This document shows, one piece after another, positions 24,787 to 33,904 of a stretch of 64,000 nucleotides of DNA (the stretch's first letter is position 1; each line of letters begins with the position of its first letter). Position numbers and translations under genes: made by a program. The notes beneath the pieces are model-generated. The model made no database searches and was not told the origin of the DNA. It saw nothing but the letters and a program-made list of their open reading frames with translations. The DNA is from Paenibacillus sp. BSR1-1 (GTDB lineage Bacteria > Bacillota > Bacilli > Bacillales > Cytobacillaceae). Location: the NCBI RefSeq assembly GCF_030403775.1, contig NZ_JAQMWQ010000009.1:102576-166575 (forward strand), given 5' to 3'.

Positions 24787-26259
24787 CTACGAAACTGCCC
24801 ATTTCACCGCATTCAGATGGACATGCCCTTCCTTGGCGAAAAATCGAATGCCAGTACTTTCTTTCTTCGGAAATATTCTGGATGTAAACACTTCTTCTCC
24901 ATCGTTAATAAAGATTTCGACAGACGAAACATCAACAAAAACATGAAATTTTATTTTTTCAGCTTCTAAATGACACTTTCTTATGGTCCCAAATTTTTCG
25001 GCAAATGGCTGTCCGGAAAAGGTACGATCCAAAACAATTTTTTTAGTTGCTTTTTCATATTTAATGATGGTTTTTTCTTGTTCTCCAACACGAAGTTCAA
25101 TTCCGAACTCATCAGCATCAGCGTCAGTAAATTCAGCAATTAGCTCATATGTTTCCCCATGAAAACCATCAATCGAAACACGGCCGGGCGTAATGATGGT
25201 TTCAACAGCTATTTTTTCACCTCTAAGTTTCTTAAGCTCACTGACAGGAGTTTGAATTAATTTATTCTCTCTTACCGTGATTTCTCTCGGAAGTGTTAAA
25301 CAATGGGCCCAGCCATATTGATCAGTAGGGTAATCAATCTCCGGAAGCCCCATCCATCCTGCTAGAATTCTTCGTCCTTTCGGATCAAGCATCGTTTGTG
25401 GAGCATAAAAATCAAATCCACGGTCCAGCTCAGTGAAGCTGTCATGTTCAAAATTTCTTTCCTCTAATTCAAGCCTATTGCCAATAATATAGCCTGATTG
25501 ATAAATATTTTGGAATTCATCCTCCTTAGGGTGTAAACCCTGTGGTGAAAAAATTAATATACCCTTATCATGAATTTCAAAATAATCGGGGCATTCCCAC
25601 ATATATCCAAAATGCATTAAACCAGTATTGATTTCCCCTTCAAATTTCCAGTCCATCATGTTTGGCGAGCTATACAGTAATACACATCCCGTCTCATCTG
25701 AACGCTGTGCTCCTATAACCGCATAAAAGCTTTCTCCAGATTTCCATACCTTTGGATCACGAAAATGTTCCGTATATCCATTTGGAATATTTGAAATGAC
25801 CGGCTTGCCCATTTTTGTAACCATACCACTCGGATCCATTATTGCGATACATTGATACGGATTCCTGACCCATTTTTCATCACGGGTATTTCCGGTGTAC
25901 ATTAAATAAAGCTTTCCATTATGCTCAAGGGCGCTCCCGGAATAGGCTCCATGGCTGTCAAAATAATCATGTGGTTCAATGGCAATTCCGACGTTTTCCC
26001 AATGGACAAGATCCCTGGATTTAGTATGATACCAATATTTTAAACCGTGTATAGGTCCTAATGGAAACCACTGATAAAACAGATGATATTCACCTTCATA
26101 AAAAGAAAAACCGTTAGGATCATTTAATAGTCCCGTTTCAGGCTGAATATGGAATTTCTGCCGCCATGGGCATTCATTAACCCTTTTTGAAAGTTCTTGT
26201 ATTTCCTTTTCCCCTGCTTCATCTAATCGTTTATATCTCTGTTCTTTTGTCCAATTCAT
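24787..26259 (-). CDS. scrB: Sucrose-6-phosphate hydrolase (GH32)
   Basis: A 490-residue beta-fructofuranosidase. LLNDPNGFSFYEGEYHLFYQ holds the nucleophile D47, FRDPKVW the transition-state aspartate, and ECPDYF the acid/base glutamate. A five-bladed propeller is followed by a C-terminal beta sandwich (about 350-490). It hydrolyses intracellular sucrose-6-phosphate to glucose-6-phosphate and fructose. No signal peptide is present, as expected for the cytoplasmic enzyme. It sits between the PTS permease and fructokinase genes. Confidence 0.93.
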   Translation of the reverse strand: MNWTKEQRYKRLDEAGEKEIQELSKRVNECPWRQKFHIQPETGLLNDPNGFSFYEGEYHLFYQWFPLGPIHGLKYWYHTKSRDLVHWENVGIAIEPHDYFDSHGAYSGSALEHNGKLYLMYTGNTRDEKWVRNPYQCIAIMDPSGMVTKMGKPVISNIPNGYTEHFRDPKVWKSGESFYAVIGAQRSDETGCVLLYSSPNMMDWKFEGEINTGLMHFGYMWECPDYFEIHDKGILIFSPQGLHPKEDEFQNIYQSGYIIGNRLELEERNFEHDSFTELDRGFDFYAPQTMLDPKGRRILAGWMGLPEIDYPTDQYGWAHCLTLPREITVRENKLIQTPVSELKKLRGEKIAVETIITPGRVSIDGFHGETYELIAEFTDADADEFGIELRVGEQEKTIIKYEKATKKIVLDRTFSGQPFAEKFGTIRKCHLEAEKIKFHVFVDVSSVEIFINDGEEVFTSRIFPKKESTGIRFFAKEGHVHLNAVKWAVS

Positions 26260-26328
26260 TGATGCAACCTCACTTTACAACAAAGAGAGGAGAATCCTCC
26301 TCGATCCTCCATTCTTTGCTTCTTTTTA

Positions 26329-27777
26329 TTATGCTGCAGCCTTTGAAGTTTCCTTGGCTTGTTTCGAAGCAATTCTCTTTGCCAGTACCATTGTTGTGAA
26401 AAAAGCAATCGCAAAGGAAATGGCCATTCCTAAAATATAAAACGTGATAGTGCCGGGCTTTATCGAAATTATTCCGGGAAGACCAGCCGCACCAAGGGCA
26501 ATGGCTTTCACTTTAAATAATGAAATAAACGCAGAACCGGCAGCAGAACCTGCTATCGCTCCGATAAATGGATACCTAAGTTTTAAGTTCACACCAAACA
26601 TGGCAGGCTCAGTAATGCCCAATAATGCGGAAATGCCGGCAGCAGATGCAACTCCTTTAATTTTGCTGTCTTTCGTCATAAGCAGAACGGCAATGGTTGC
26701 AGCTCCTTGGGCTACGTTTGACATCGCTGCAATCGGGAAAATGAAGGATCCCCCTGTCTTTGCTATGTCGGCCAGTAATTGTGTTTCAACGGCAATAAAG
26801 CTATGGTGCATACCTGTAATAACAATCGGTGCATAAACTAGTCCGAAAAGGGCTCCGCCTATGAATCCTGTTGTATCGTACATCCACACTAATCCATCCG
26901 TTAGAAAATTACCTGCGGACCGCATCACAGGTCCGACCAATGTAAATGTTAGTACACCGGTAATGAAAGTGGCTAATAGTGGTGTAAGTAAATTATCCAA
27001 TGCTGATGGTACACGTTTTCTTAGAAAGGTTTCTGTTTTGGCTAAAATATAGGAAGCGGCTAGGACAGGAAGAACCGTTCCCTGATAACCTACCTTTTGA
27101 ATTTCAAAGCCAAAAATTTTCCAAACAGGGATTTTCCCCTCTGCTAACGCAGCACCATATCCCCATCCATTCAATAAATCAGGATGAACCATCAGCATTC
27201 CCAATGCCGCACCAAGATAGGGATTTCCGCCAAATCGCTGGGTGGCTGAAAAGCCGATTAATACGGGAAGGAAAACGAAGGAAGCGTTGGCGAACGTATT
27301 AATGAGTGCAGCTAAATCCGCCATTTGCGGATAGGCTTGAATCAAGGATTTTCCTTCAATAAATAAGTCCGAAGCAGTTAGAACATTATTAAGTCCCATT
27401 AAGAGACCACCGGCAACAATGGCTGGAATAATAGGAACAAAAATATCAGAAAGCATTTTAACAAATTGCTGAAGCAGGTTTAATTTTTTCGCCCCTGCAT
27501 CTTTTACTTCTTTGGTCGACATTTCCGTCAAGCCAGTAAAATCAGCAAATTCTTTATAAACTTTATTTACTGTTCCAGCTCCAATAATAATTTGATACTG
27601 GCCGCCAGTTGAAAAAGTTCCTTTTACGATGTCCATTTTGTCCAGTTTGACTTGATCGACTGCTCCTTCGTCATGCAGTACTAATCTTAAACGGGTTGCA
27701 CAGTGGGCTGCTGCTGATACATTTTCTTTTCCGCCCAGCGCTTCAAGAATCTTACTTGCTTCATTTTTGAAATCCAT
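26329..27777 (-). CDS. scrA: Sucrose-specific PTS EIIBC component
   Basis: A 482-residue fused IIB-IIC permease. The N-terminal IIB domain has the phosphocysteine C26 in AAHCATRLRLVL. The IIC domain begins near residue 105 with about ten helices and contains GITEPAMFGVNLKLRYP, typical of the glucose/sucrose class. There is no IIA domain, so it must borrow one (for example from a glucose permease) as in other Bacillus sucrose systems. It takes up sucrose as sucrose-6-phosphate. AAAAAAGGAGG precedes the ATG. Three operators lie upstream. Confidence 0.92.
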   Translation of the reverse strand: MDFKNEASKILEALGGKENVSAAAHCATRLRLVLHDEGAVDQVKLDKMDIVKGTFSTGGQYQIIIGAGTVNKVYKEFADFTGLTEMSTKEVKDAGAKKLNLLQQFVKMLSDIFVPIIPAIVAGGLLMGLNNVLTASDLFIEGKSLIQAYPQMADLAALINTFANASFVFLPVLIGFSATQRFGGNPYLGAALGMLMVHPDLLNGWGYGAALAEGKIPVWKIFGFEIQKVGYQGTVLPVLAASYILAKTETFLRKRVPSALDNLLTPLLATFITGVLTFTLVGPVMRSAGNFLTDGLVWMYDTTGFIGGALFGLVYAPIVITGMHHSFIAVETQLLADIAKTGGSFIFPIAAMSNVAQGAATIAVLLMTKDSKIKGVASAAGISALLGITEPAMFGVNLKLRYPFIGAIAGSAAGSAFISLFKVKAIALGAAGLPGIISIKPGTITFYILGMAISFAIAFFTTMVLAKRIASKQAKETSKAAA

Positions 27778-27810
27778 TCCGTTCTCCTCCTTTTTTATAG
27801 GCTCCCTTTA

Positions 27811-27822
27811 GGAACCGGTTCC
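27811..27822. promoter_or_regulatory. ScrR operator 1
   Basis: Perfect palindrome GGAACCGGTTCC in a TTTAGGAACCGGTTCCAAAT context, a LacI-type site, 34 bp before the scrA start and inside its leader. Confidence 0.8.
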
Positions 27823-27865
27823 AAATTTACTTAAAAAAATAAATGATTTCCACTAAGATTGTTTA

Positions 27866-27877
27866 GGAACCGGTTCC
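27866..27877. promoter_or_regulatory. ScrR operator 2
   Basis: A second perfect GGAACCGGTTCC, 55 bp from operator 1, close to a whole number of helical turns. Confidence 0.8.
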
Positions 27878-27907
27878 ATTTTATTTCAAAAAGAAAACCG
27901 AGTGATT

Positions 27908-27919
27908 GGAACCGGTTTC
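27908..27919. promoter_or_regulatory. ScrR operator 3
   Basis: GGAACCGGTTTC, one change from the perfect palindrome, 42 bp from operator 2. It covers the predicted transcription start of scrA, where a bound repressor would block initiation. Confidence 0.75.
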
Positions 27920-27927
27920 TAAAGAGT

Positions 27928-27957
27928 ATTATAGTTCAGTTTAATTTAGTTTGTCAA
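27928..27957 (-). promoter_or_regulatory. scrA promoter
   Basis: On the minus strand TTGACA (complement of 27952-27957) is followed after 18 bp by TATAAT (complement of 27928-27933). Both boxes match sigma-A consensus perfectly. The -35 lies inside the last codons of scrR. The start should be near 27921. Confidence 0.82.
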
Positions 27958-28927
27958 CGCTTTCTCGTTCAATAATTTCGTATTTTGATATAGTCAATTT
28001 TTCCACTTTTTCACCGTTTACCAGCCTTACAATATTTTGTGCCGCCAATTGCCCCGCTTCTTTATAATAAAACTTGGCGGTCGTTAAAGCCGGGTGTATG
28101 ACTTCGGTGATTTCATAACCACCGAAACCCACAATGGAAATATCTTCCGGGACTTTTAATCCTTTTATGTAAGCTGCTTTTAACGCACCAAGCGCAATAT
28201 TGTCTGTCGCACAAAACAGGATAGTAGGCTTGCATTCACTTAATATTTTTAAAGCTACTCCCATTGCATCCTTAATTTTAAAGCCCGACTCATAATAATG
28301 AACTTCACATTCTGGATAGTTCTCAATCGCAGTTGTGAACCCTGTTTTACGTTTCACTCCAACGGAAATATCTGCTTCCGTTACTCCCAAATAGGCTATT
28401 TTTCGATGACCTTTATTTAAAATATAGGTGGCCAAATCGTAGCCGGCGGAAAAATCATCATGAATAAGACTGTAGGTATGTTCATCTTGCTGGCCTACTA
28501 GAATCACAGGAATTTGAACACTGGCGAGCGCCTCCAAATGGGCTTCAGTAATGACAGTGGCAAGCAGAATAATCCCGGCAATCTTCTGACGCTCGAAACT
28601 ATAAATACTTTCAATCTCTCTTTCTAAATCTTGATTAGTATTTGCGATTAACATTTGAAAGCCTTGGTCCCTTAAATGTTCATCGATGCCAATCAACGTA
28701 TTGGAAGCCGCATATGAGTCAAGGCGCGGGACGATTGTTCCAATGATATTTGTTTTTTTCGCTTTTAAACTTTGAGCAAACGTGTTCGGTATATAACCAG
28801 TTTCATTAATGACCAGTTCAATTTTCTTTTTGGTCGCGTCGCTGACAGAGCCCCCGTTTAAATAGCGGGAAACCGTGCTCTTGGCAACACCAGCAATTTT
28901 GGCTATATCGGCAATGGTTTTAGTCAT
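27941..28927 (-). CDS. scrR: LacI-family repressor of the sucrose operon
   Basis: A 328-residue regulator with an N-terminal helix-turn-helix (TIADIAKIAGVAKSTVSRYL) and hinge, then a periplasmic-binding-like effector domain (about 60-328). It lies directly upstream of scrA, separated by three GGAACCGGTTCC palindromes that are the natural binding sites. Likely inducers are sucrose-6-phosphate or fructose phosphates (family knowledge). Its own promoter region has a TATAGTATA-like -10 around 28960. No palindrome is seen there, so autoregulation may not occur. Confidence 0.88.
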   Translation of the reverse strand: MTKTIADIAKIAGVAKSTVSRYLNGGSVSDATKKKIELVINETGYIPNTFAQSLKAKKTNIIGTIVPRLDSYAASNTLIGIDEHLRDQGFQMLIANTNQDLEREIESIYSFERQKIAGIILLATVITEAHLEALASVQIPVILVGQQDEHTYSLIHDDFSAGYDLATYILNKGHRKIAYLGVTEADISVGVKRKTGFTTAIENYPECEVHYYESGFKIKDAMGVALKILSECKPTILFCATDNIALGALKAAYIKGLKVPEDISIVGFGGYEITEVIHPALTTAKFYYKEAGQLAAQNIVRLVNGEKVEKLTISKYEIIERESVDKLN

Positions 28928-28984
28928 TAAATCTCCTCATTAATTTTGCTTTTTTACTATAGTATACACAAATATCCTTTATAT

Positions 28985-29013
28985 TAAAAAAATGAGCCCA
29001 ATCGGCCCATTTT
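28985..29013 (-). terminator. Terminator after the alpha-glucosidase gene
   Basis: AAAAAATG.GCC pairs with GGC.CATTTTTT with one mismatch. It is bounded by A- and T-runs and begins directly after the stop codon. Confidence 0.78.
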
Positions 29014-29014
29014 T

Positions 29015-30685
29015 TTATTTTAATAGGTACACCCTTGTTTCATAGGGCTTTAATGTGAATTCTTTCCGTAATTTCTGTCCCGTTACATCATAATTATTTA
29101 GGATCAGTTCAGAAGCAGAATAGGAAACAGTGGATGGCAATTTAAACCTTGTTTCTTTTTTACTAAAATTATTAATGACAATCGCCTTCCTGCTTCCTAA
29201 TTGACGCGTATAGACAAACAGTTTGGGATGGTTGGCCAGCAATAATTCATAGGTGCCGTAAACGAATAACGGATTCTCTTTTCTTAAGCAGATTAATTTT
29301 TTATAAAAAGAAAGAATGGAGTCCGGGTCTTCTAATTGTGCCGCAACGTTAATTTCCTTGTAATTTGGATTTACGCCAAGCCATGTTTGATCACCGATTG
29401 TAAATCCGCCCATATTTCCAGAACTCCATTGCATAGGGGTTCTGGAATTGTCGCGGCCTTTTTCCCAAATCACCTTCATGACCTCATCATGGGAGCGGCC
29501 TTTTGCGGTTTCAATCTTGTAATAATTAATCATGCCGACATCATTATACTCATCGATAGAAGAGAACTGGACATTTGTCATGCCAATCTCCTGGCCCTGA
29601 TAAATAAACGGAGTGCCCTTCATTAGGAAATAGAGAGCGCCCAGCATTTTCGCACTTTCCTTCCAATAATCTTGGTCATTTCCCCAGCTTGATACACGGC
29701 GCGGCTGATCATGGTTTTCAATAAACAAGGCGTTCCAGCCTCTGCCTTCAAGGCCCTTTTGCCATTTTGTTAACACCTTTTTCAATTTACGAACGTCGAT
29801 GGAACCGTCTGCATCTTTATCCCAAAGGTCTAAAAATTCAAATTGGAAAATCATATTGAAATAGCCATTTTCCTCTCCGACCCATTTGTCCGCATCATCA
29901 AGTCCGACACCGTTGGCTTCCCCAACCGTCATAACGTCATAGTTTTTAATTGTTTTCTCAGCGAGTTCAGAAAGGAAATCATCGATTCCGTCCACATTCA
30001 TCATGTATGGAAAGCATGGTACATAATCTAAGTCTTCTGGGTTCGGCATATCCGGGAAACCTGGTTCCTTTTTAATATGAGAGATTGCATCTACACGGAA
30101 ACCGTCGATCCCTTTATCCAGCCACCAATTCACCATGTTATGGAGTGCGTTTCTTACATCTGGATTCTCCCAGTTTAGATCAGGCTGTCGCGTTGAGAAG
30201 ATATGCATAAAATATTGACCGGTTTCTTCATCATATTTCCAAGCGGGGCCGCTAAAAATCGATTCCCAGTTGTTTGGTTCCATACCGTCCTGGCCGTCCC
30301 GCCAAATGTACCAATCACGCTTTGGATTGTCTTTTGATGAGCGGGATTCAATAAACCATGGATGTTCATCGCTCGTATGATTGATGACCAAATCTAATAT
30401 TAACTTCATGCCTCGCTGGTGAACACCTTGTAAAAGCTCGTCAAAATCGGCCATCGTTCCGAATTCTTCCATGATGTCCTGGTAATCCGAAATATCGTAG
30501 CCATTATCATCATTCGGGGATTTGTACATTGGCGACAGCCAAATGACGTCAATTCCTAATTCTTTTAGATAGTCTAGTTTTGAAGTAACACCTTTTAGGT
30601 CTCCAATCCCGTCGCCATTGCTATCCATGAAGCTGCGGGGATAAACTTGATAGGCGACAGCTTCCTTCCACCATTTTTTGTTCAT
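29015..30685 (-). CDS. malL: GH13 alpha-glucosidase, oligo-1,6-glucosidase-like
   Basis: A 556-residue cytoplasmic GH13 enzyme. The catalytic triad is visible as D199 (GFRVDAI), E256 (TVGEANG) and D326 (ENHDQPR), and the QVYPRSFMDSNGDGIGDL start is typical of the oligo-1,6-glucosidase/alpha-glucosidase group. The residue after D199 is alanine. In characterised relatives a valine here favours alpha-1,6 and a threonine alpha-1,4 bonds, so specificity is open; sucrose or isomaltulose-like substrates are possible. It lies between the sucrose regulon and the keto-sugar-like cluster, with its own terminator. A 21-bp repeat array is upstream. Confidence 0.87.
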   Translation of the reverse strand: MNKKWWKEAVAYQVYPRSFMDSNGDGIGDLKGVTSKLDYLKELGIDVIWLSPMYKSPNDDNGYDISDYQDIMEEFGTMADFDELLQGVHQRGMKLILDLVINHTSDEHPWFIESRSSKDNPKRDWYIWRDGQDGMEPNNWESIFSGPAWKYDEETGQYFMHIFSTRQPDLNWENPDVRNALHNMVNWWLDKGIDGFRVDAISHIKKEPGFPDMPNPEDLDYVPCFPYMMNVDGIDDFLSELAEKTIKNYDVMTVGEANGVGLDDADKWVGEENGYFNMIFQFEFLDLWDKDADGSIDVRKLKKVLTKWQKGLEGRGWNALFIENHDQPRRVSSWGNDQDYWKESAKMLGALYFLMKGTPFIYQGQEIGMTNVQFSSIDEYNDVGMINYYKIETAKGRSHDEVMKVIWEKGRDNSRTPMQWSSGNMGGFTIGDQTWLGVNPNYKEINVAAQLEDPDSILSFYKKLICLRKENPLFVYGTYELLLANHPKLFVYTRQLGSRKAIVINNFSKKETRFKLPSTVSYSASELILNNYDVTGQKLRKEFTLKPYETRVYLLK

Positions 30686-30777
30686 TTGACACCTCTTTTT
30701 TGTAAAAAGTAAGCAGTTTTTTCAAAAAAATGATACTAGTCGCCATATAAAAGCATCTTAAATTAGTAAGAAAAAAT

Positions 30778-30872
30778 TTTATCGGCGGTTTTTTTAGGTT
30801 TATCAGCGAATTTTCAGGGTTTATCAGCGAATTTTTTATTTTATCAGCGAATTTAGCCAATTTATCAGCGAA
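30778..30872. repeat. 21-bp phased array of TTTATCAGCGAA, five copies
   Basis: Exact 12-mers start at 30799, 30820, 30840 and 30861, and a degenerate one at 30778, so the period is 20-21 bp. On the minus strand the unit reads TTCGCTGATAAA. The spacers between units differ. The array fills the gap between the isomerase stop and the alpha-glucosidase start. Confidence 0.92.
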
Positions 30873-30886
30873 TCGCGAAAATCCCG

Positions 30887-31855
30887 CTACACCCACCACA
30901 TTTGTGAAACAGGTTCTTCAATTAAAACTGTCTTTAAATTATTTACTGCACGCTTAAAGCCCTCATCGATGGACATGATCGGGTCTTCATGTTCGATACT
31001 GATCACATAATCATAACCATAGGTACGGAGCGCACTCATCATGTCAGACCATTCTTTTAAACTATGACCGCAGCCGACAGAGCGGAACGTCCAAGCTCGC
31101 GTTCGGACTTCCCCATAAGGCTGCATATCCGTTAATCCATACATATTCACGTTTTCCTGATCAATGTATGTGTCTTTCGCATGGAAATGATGAATAGCCC
31201 CTTCTTTAGCCAAAATCTTGATCGCCGCCACTGGGTCGATTCCCTGCCACCATAAGTGGCTTGGATCTAAATTTGCGCCAATCGCATCGCAGGTTTCGGC
31301 ACGCAATTTCAATAACGTATAGGGTGTATGAACTAAAAAGCCGCCGTGCAGTTCAAGACCAATTTTCACATTATGCTCCTTGGCAATTGCGCCGACTTCC
31401 TTCCAATAGGGAATCAGCTTTTCTTCCCACTGCCACTTTAAAACAGAGCCATTTTCATTTGGCCAGGGCGTAACAGGCCAATTTGGATATTTAGCACCCT
31501 CATGATCGCCCGCCGTACCAGAGAAACAATTTACAACTGGCACACCCAATAAGGAAGCTAGTTTAATCGTCTTTAATAATGTTTCATGCGAAGTCGCAGC
31601 AAATTCCTTTTCTGGCGAAATCGGATTACCATGGCAGCTGAAGGCGCTAATCACGAGGCCACGATCCTCAATCATCCGAAGGTACTCTCTGCGTGCTTCT
31701 TCACTTTCTAATAATGTATCTAAATCACAGTGATTATTCCCTGGATAGCAGCCTGTTCCAATTTCAACCGCATGAAGACCTGCTTCTTTCACGGTATCTA
31801 ACATCTCTTCAAAGGATTTATCAGCAAATAGAACAGTAAAAACTCCTAATTTCAT
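30887..31855 (-). CDS. Sugar phosphate isomerase/epimerase-like TIM-barrel protein
   Basis: A 322-residue xylose-isomerase-like (AP endonuclease 2 superfamily) barrel. Likely metal ligands are E in GLELHGG, D in NLDPSHLWW, H in HFHAKDT and E in ISIEHED. Proteins of this type beside Gfo/Idh dehydrogenases epimerise or eliminate keto-sugars. It is the last of five clustered minus-strand genes and overlaps the preceding dehydrogenase by 4 bp. Cytoplasmic, no signal. The substrate cannot be read from the sequence. Confidence 0.82.
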   Translation of the reverse strand: MKLGVFTVLFADKSFEEMLDTVKEAGLHAVEIGTGCYPGNNHCDLDTLLESEEARREYLRMIEDRGLVISAFSCHGNPISPEKEFAATSHETLLKTIKLASLLGVPVVNCFSGTAGDHEGAKYPNWPVTPWPNENGSVLKWQWEEKLIPYWKEVGAIAKEHNVKIGLELHGGFLVHTPYTLLKLRAETCDAIGANLDPSHLWWQGIDPVAAIKILAKEGAIHHFHAKDTYIDQENVNMYGLTDMQPYGEVRTRAWTFRSVGCGHSLKEWSDMMSALRTYGYDYVISIEHEDPIMSIDEGFKRAVNNLKTVLIEEPVSQMWWV

Positions 31856-32871
31856 ATTGAATTACCTCCACTCTCATAGATTCGATCAATAATGCGAGAC
31901 ACTTGAAGCGCCTCTTCAGGCTTTACGATTAGCTCATCCAATCCAAGACAGGCTTCGATAAAATTCTTCGCCTGGGGAACACCCGGATCTTCCTCGCCCG
32001 GAAGCCACGAAGCTTCACTGTTTAACAGCATTCCATTTTTTACAGTGTAAAGCTCAAACGGGAAAACGTTCAGACCTCCGTCCACACCTGAAATGCTGAC
32101 ATTCGCAAGATCGTCCTTGATATTTGCTGCCCATGAGGTTTCAAATAACAGCGATGCCCCATTGTCAAATTTCAAATAGGCAGTGACGTGGTCATCGACA
32201 TTAAAGGTTTCATGATCAAACGTACCCCATTGGTTTACTTGATTAGGCATTTTACTTAATGCGTTATACGCGCTGCCTGACACGGCCGTTTCCTTTGGAT
32301 TTCCCATGAGCCATAGGGCTAAATCAAGAAGATGGCAGCCGAAATCGATGAGGCTTCCGCCGCCTTGAAGCTCTTTATTAGTAAAAACGCCCCAGCCCGG
32401 TACTTTACGGCGTCTTAGAGCTTGGACTCTGGCCACCAGTGGGGCCCCCACTTCACTCATTGCCATTTTGGCTGCCTGAGCTTCCTTCATGAACCGGTAA
32501 TGATAAGCAATCGCTAGGACTTTTCCCGCTTTTTGAGATGCAGCAATCATTGCTTCGCACTCTTCTGCGTTCAACGCCATCGGCTTCTCACATAGAACAT
32601 GAACTCCGGCCTCAAAGGCAGCAACGCTAATCTCAGCATGAAATTTATTTGGTGTACAAATACAAACCGCATCGACCTTGGAAAATAGCTGAGTATAATC
32701 CTCAAACGCATTAGGGATATTGTATTTTAACGCGATTTTGCTGGCTCGTTCCCTATTTACATCACTTACAGCTGTTATTTCACAAATATCATCCAATTGA
32801 AGAAAAGCTGGGATATGGCGGCCTTGGGCAATCCCTCCAACCCCGATTATTCCAATTCGCAGCTTATTCAT
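31852..32871 (-). CDS. Gfo/Idh/MocA family oxidoreductase (second of pair)
   Basis: A 339-residue NAD(P)-dependent dehydrogenase. Residues 5-17 form the Rossmann motif GIIGVGGIAQGRH, CEKPMALN holds the family EKP lysine, and the C-terminal half has the open-face sheet. FGCHLLDLALWLMG supplies the conserved histidine of the active site. It overlaps both neighbours by 4 bp, so stoichiometric translation with the other dehydrogenase and the isomerase is likely. Such pairs can oxidise and later re-reduce C3 of a hexose unit; that role is inferred. Confidence 0.88.
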   Translation of the reverse strand: MNKLRIGIIGVGGIAQGRHIPAFLQLDDICEITAVSDVNRERASKIALKYNIPNAFEDYTQLFSKVDAVCICTPNKFHAEISVAAFEAGVHVLCEKPMALNAEECEAMIAASQKAGKVLAIAYHYRFMKEAQAAKMAMSEVGAPLVARVQALRRRKVPGWGVFTNKELQGGGSLIDFGCHLLDLALWLMGNPKETAVSGSAYNALSKMPNQVNQWGTFDHETFNVDDHVTAYLKFDNGASLLFETSWAANIKDDLANVSISGVDGGLNVFPFELYTVKNGMLLNSEASWLPGEEDPGVPQAKNFIEACLGLDELIVKPEEALQVSRIIDRIYESGGNSI

Positions 32872-33902
32872 TGCTCTATCACTCTAACAATTTGTTTTGT
32901 TTCATTTGACTCGAGTGCGGCTAAAATAACTGATAAAGACTTCATGCCCTCCACACCCGGTACCGGCGGCTCTACGTCTTGAATGATAGATTCTACAAAT
33001 TTTTCAATTACGTGGGAATTATTCTGCCCGCCTTCATCATTCGACTGGATTTTTCCAAGCTCATATTTGACCACTTCACCATTCGCATATTGAACAACGA
33101 GTGAATGGATGGGATCGTCCTCTAATCGAAGAATAGCTTTTTCTCCATAGATAATTGTAGAATTATCTTCCTTACTGACATACGCCCAGCTTGCCGCAAG
33201 AGTACCAATGATACCGCTTTCTGTTTTCAACACACACACGGCATTATCATCGACATCCGCGAAATCTTTAGCACTCGTTTCTACAAACGAACCCACTTCA
33301 GCTATTTCTTCGCCTAATAAGTACCTTAATAAATCGGTCTTATGAACGCCTAAATCACCCATCGCTCCAACGAATGCTTTTTCTTTTTGGAAAAACCATC
33401 CTTCTTTTCCTTCTACACTCCAGCCTTCAGGGCCGCCATGCCCAAATGCCGTACGGAAACTGTAAATTCTACCGATTTCTCCGGTCTCAATTAACTGGCG
33501 GGCTTTTCGGTGAGACGGCACGAAACGTTGATTATGTGCAATCATCAGCTTTTTGCCGCTCGCTTCCGCAGCAGCAATCATGTCTTCCGCTTCCATTCGA
33601 GATGTAGCCATCGGTTTTTCACAAAGCACATGTATACCGGCATTTAATGCTGCAATCGAAATCGGAGCATGAAGATAGTTAGGGGTACAGACGCTGACTG
33701 CGTCTACACCGCCGCTCTTCAATAACTCTTCATAATTTGTGTAAGCAACGACGCCGTATTTTTCTGCCACAGCCTTTGCACGTTCTTCATTAAGATCACA
33801 AACAGCAACAAGCTCCACGTTTTTATTAGCAATATATTCAGGAAGATGACGATGCTGGGCAATGCTGCCGCATCCAATAACGCCGACTCTTAATGTTTCC
33901 AT
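32868..33902 (-). CDS. Gfo/Idh/MocA family oxidoreductase (first of pair)
   Basis: A 344-residue dehydrogenase with Rossmann motif GVIGCGSIAQHRH at the start, CEKPMATS with the catalytic lysine, and GDLGVHKTDLLRYLLG with the conserved histidine. It resembles its downstream neighbour over the whole length but differs in the substrate half, suggesting that the two act on different steps of one pathway. It starts 2 bp before the ThuA stop region and overlaps the next gene by 4 bp. Confidence 0.88.
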   Translation of the reverse strand: METLRVGVIGCGSIAQHRHLPEYIANKNVELVAVCDLNEERAKAVAEKYGVVAYTNYEELLKSGGVDAVSVCTPNYLHAPISIAALNAGIHVLCEKPMATSRMEAEDMIAAAEASGKKLMIAHNQRFVPSHRKARQLIETGEIGRIYSFRTAFGHGGPEGWSVEGKEGWFFQKEKAFVGAMGDLGVHKTDLLRYLLGEEIAEVGSFVETSAKDFADVDDNAVCVLKTESGIIGTLAASWAYVSKEDNSTIIYGEKAILRLEDDPIHSLVVQYANGEVVKYELGKIQSNDEGGQNNSHVIEKFVESIIQDVEPPVPGVEGMKSLSVILAALESNETKQIVRVIEQ

Positions 33903-33904
33903 TG

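Noticed and set aside
30621..30899. Open frame of 92 codons over the 30.8 kb array
   Set aside because: It overlaps the start of the alpha-glucosidase gene and owes its length to the 21-bp repeats; no start signals.
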